A stretch of DNA of 64,000 nt from Pseudomonas sp. JQ170C. Lineage in GTDB: Bacteria; Pseudomonadota; Gammaproteobacteria; Pseudomonadales; Pseudomonadaceae. Of this stretch, positions 63,143-64,000 are shown in pieces. The DNA is taken from the NCBI RefSeq assembly GCF_035581345.1, contig NZ_CP141608.1, forward strand, positions 124,001-188,000, given 5' to 3'. The notes beneath the pieces are model-generated. The model searched no databases, was not told where the DNA came from, and saw nothing but the letters and a program-made list of their open reading frames with translations. The position numbers and the translations under genes were made by a program. Within the stretch, counting starts at the first letter, position 1, and each line of letters opens with the position of its first letter.

Positions 63143-64000
63143 AATGAGTCTCTGGGATGACCTGAAAAAGAAAGCCGTCGACGCCAACCCCGAACTGGCT
63201 GCCAAGGCGGCCCAGGCACTGACCAAGGCCAAGGAACTGGCAGTCGAGGCCGGTCAGAAGGCGGCACCGGTGCTCAAGGAAGCGACCGAGAAGGCCGCCG
63301 CCTATGCCAATGAAAAGACCCCGATCCTCAAGGCGCAGGCGCTCAAGGCCATTGATGACGCCAAGGTGCGACGCGCCGAGCTCAAGGAGCGCGCCAAGCA
63401 CGACAAGGCCGCTCGCGACGAAATGATCCGTACCATGTACGACATCAGCCTGTCGGCCGAAGACCCCAACTTCATCGACGAGCCGTTCAACCACTACGAC
63501 CGCCAGCTGTGCTTCTTCATCGTCAGCGGCCAGGTGCTCGACACCCAGAAGCGCAACCAGACCCACATGAGTGCCAGCCATTCGCACCATTCCGGTGGCG
63601 GCTACATGGTCAATGGCTACGGATCGGTCGGCGGCAGCTCGTCGTCGATGCACGTCAGCACTCACCATGTGCAGGAGCATGAGTTCTGGGTCCGTTTGGA
63701 CGACGGCAAGGAAGCCTGCTTCCAGTTCAACAACAGCAACGTGCGCATCCGTGAAGGGCAGTACGTCAGCATGCTGTTTGCACGCCCCGCCGACAGCAAC
63801 AACGGCAGGATGGTCGCGCTCTACAACCACAACGCCGAAGCCAACTACAACGTGGCCTCGGCAGCCGAGATCAACCAGATGTTCAACCTGTACACGGTGG
63901 AGCCTGGGCTGTTCAACAAGACCGAGGTGACCACCACCCGCAAGCGGCTGCTGACGGAATTGGAGCGTCGCCTGGGCCAGTTGGCGAAGTACTCGGCGCT
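63143..64000 (+). CDS. Hypothetical protein, 5' part (runs off the window)
   Basis: The first 286 codons of an open frame starting ATG 63143 with GAGAGGA 6 nt upstream. The N-terminal 100 residues are Ala/Lys/Glu-rich helix (AAKAAQALTKAKELAVEAGQ). A globular region follows with FNHYDRQLCFFIVSGQVLDT, a His/Ser/Gly-rich loop (SASHSHHSGGGYMVNGYGSV) and a beta-rich part with VQEHEFWVRLDDGKEACFQF. No signal peptide or membrane helix in this part. The family is not recognised. Confidence 0.8.

Overview
The window looks like chromosomal DNA of a Pseudomonas from the fluorescens/putida group. The evidence is high-GC coding sequence, the Lap biofilm-adhesin locus in the P. fluorescens-type order (lapG-lapD, lapA, lapE-lapB-lapC), and REP palindromes built on GCGGGCTTGCCCCGC. 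No tRNA, rRNA, CRISPR array, insertion sequence or prophage gene was seen.

Layout. 1-2.5 kb (minus strand): an iron-type cell-surface signalling set, fecI-like ECF sigma, fecR-like anti-sigma and the 5' part of a TonB-dependent receptor with an STN domain, preceded by a Fur-box-like site. 2.7-3.4 kb: an FCD-type GntR regulator with a perfect palindrome upstream. 3.6-31.1 kb: the Lap system. LapD is an inside-out c-di-GMP receptor, LapG a periplasmic cysteine protease, LapA a 6341-residue RTX adhesin filling 19 kb on the minus strand, and LapE/LapB/LapC its type I secretion machine. The lapA repeat region has 23 two-domain units in exact 609-bp phase, with nested recent duplications. 31-42.6 kb: a WYL regulator, a Sel1 protein, a MarR-led tripartite efflux operon whose genes overlap by 4 nt, a slipin/NfeD pair, a YbaK-type deacylase and small conserved proteins.

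42.7-62.2 kb (all minus strand) is the most unusual part: a closely packed srfA-srfB-srfC-like cluster. It joins an actin/Hsp70-fold ATPase (SrfB), a dynamin-like P-loop GTPase (SrfC), four single-pass membrane proteins with proline-rich linkers, three von Willebrand A proteins, a MacB/LolCDE-like ABC pair, a formylglycine-enzyme-like protein lacking the usual cysteines, two coiled-coil lipoproteins and a DUF3857/transglutaminase protein. I infer a cytoplasm-to-periplasm envelope machine; its function cannot be read from sequence alone. The window ends with a REP pair, a small DUF3077-like gene behind a structured C4-like RNA, and the 5' part of an unrecognised gene.

Start sites were chosen by ribosome binding site, overlap with the upstream gene, or signal peptide. 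Several genes (gntR, lapB, lapC, the WYL regulator, the ABC permease, the formylglycine-enzyme-like gene) probably start at GTG or TTG. All comparisons were made by eye.
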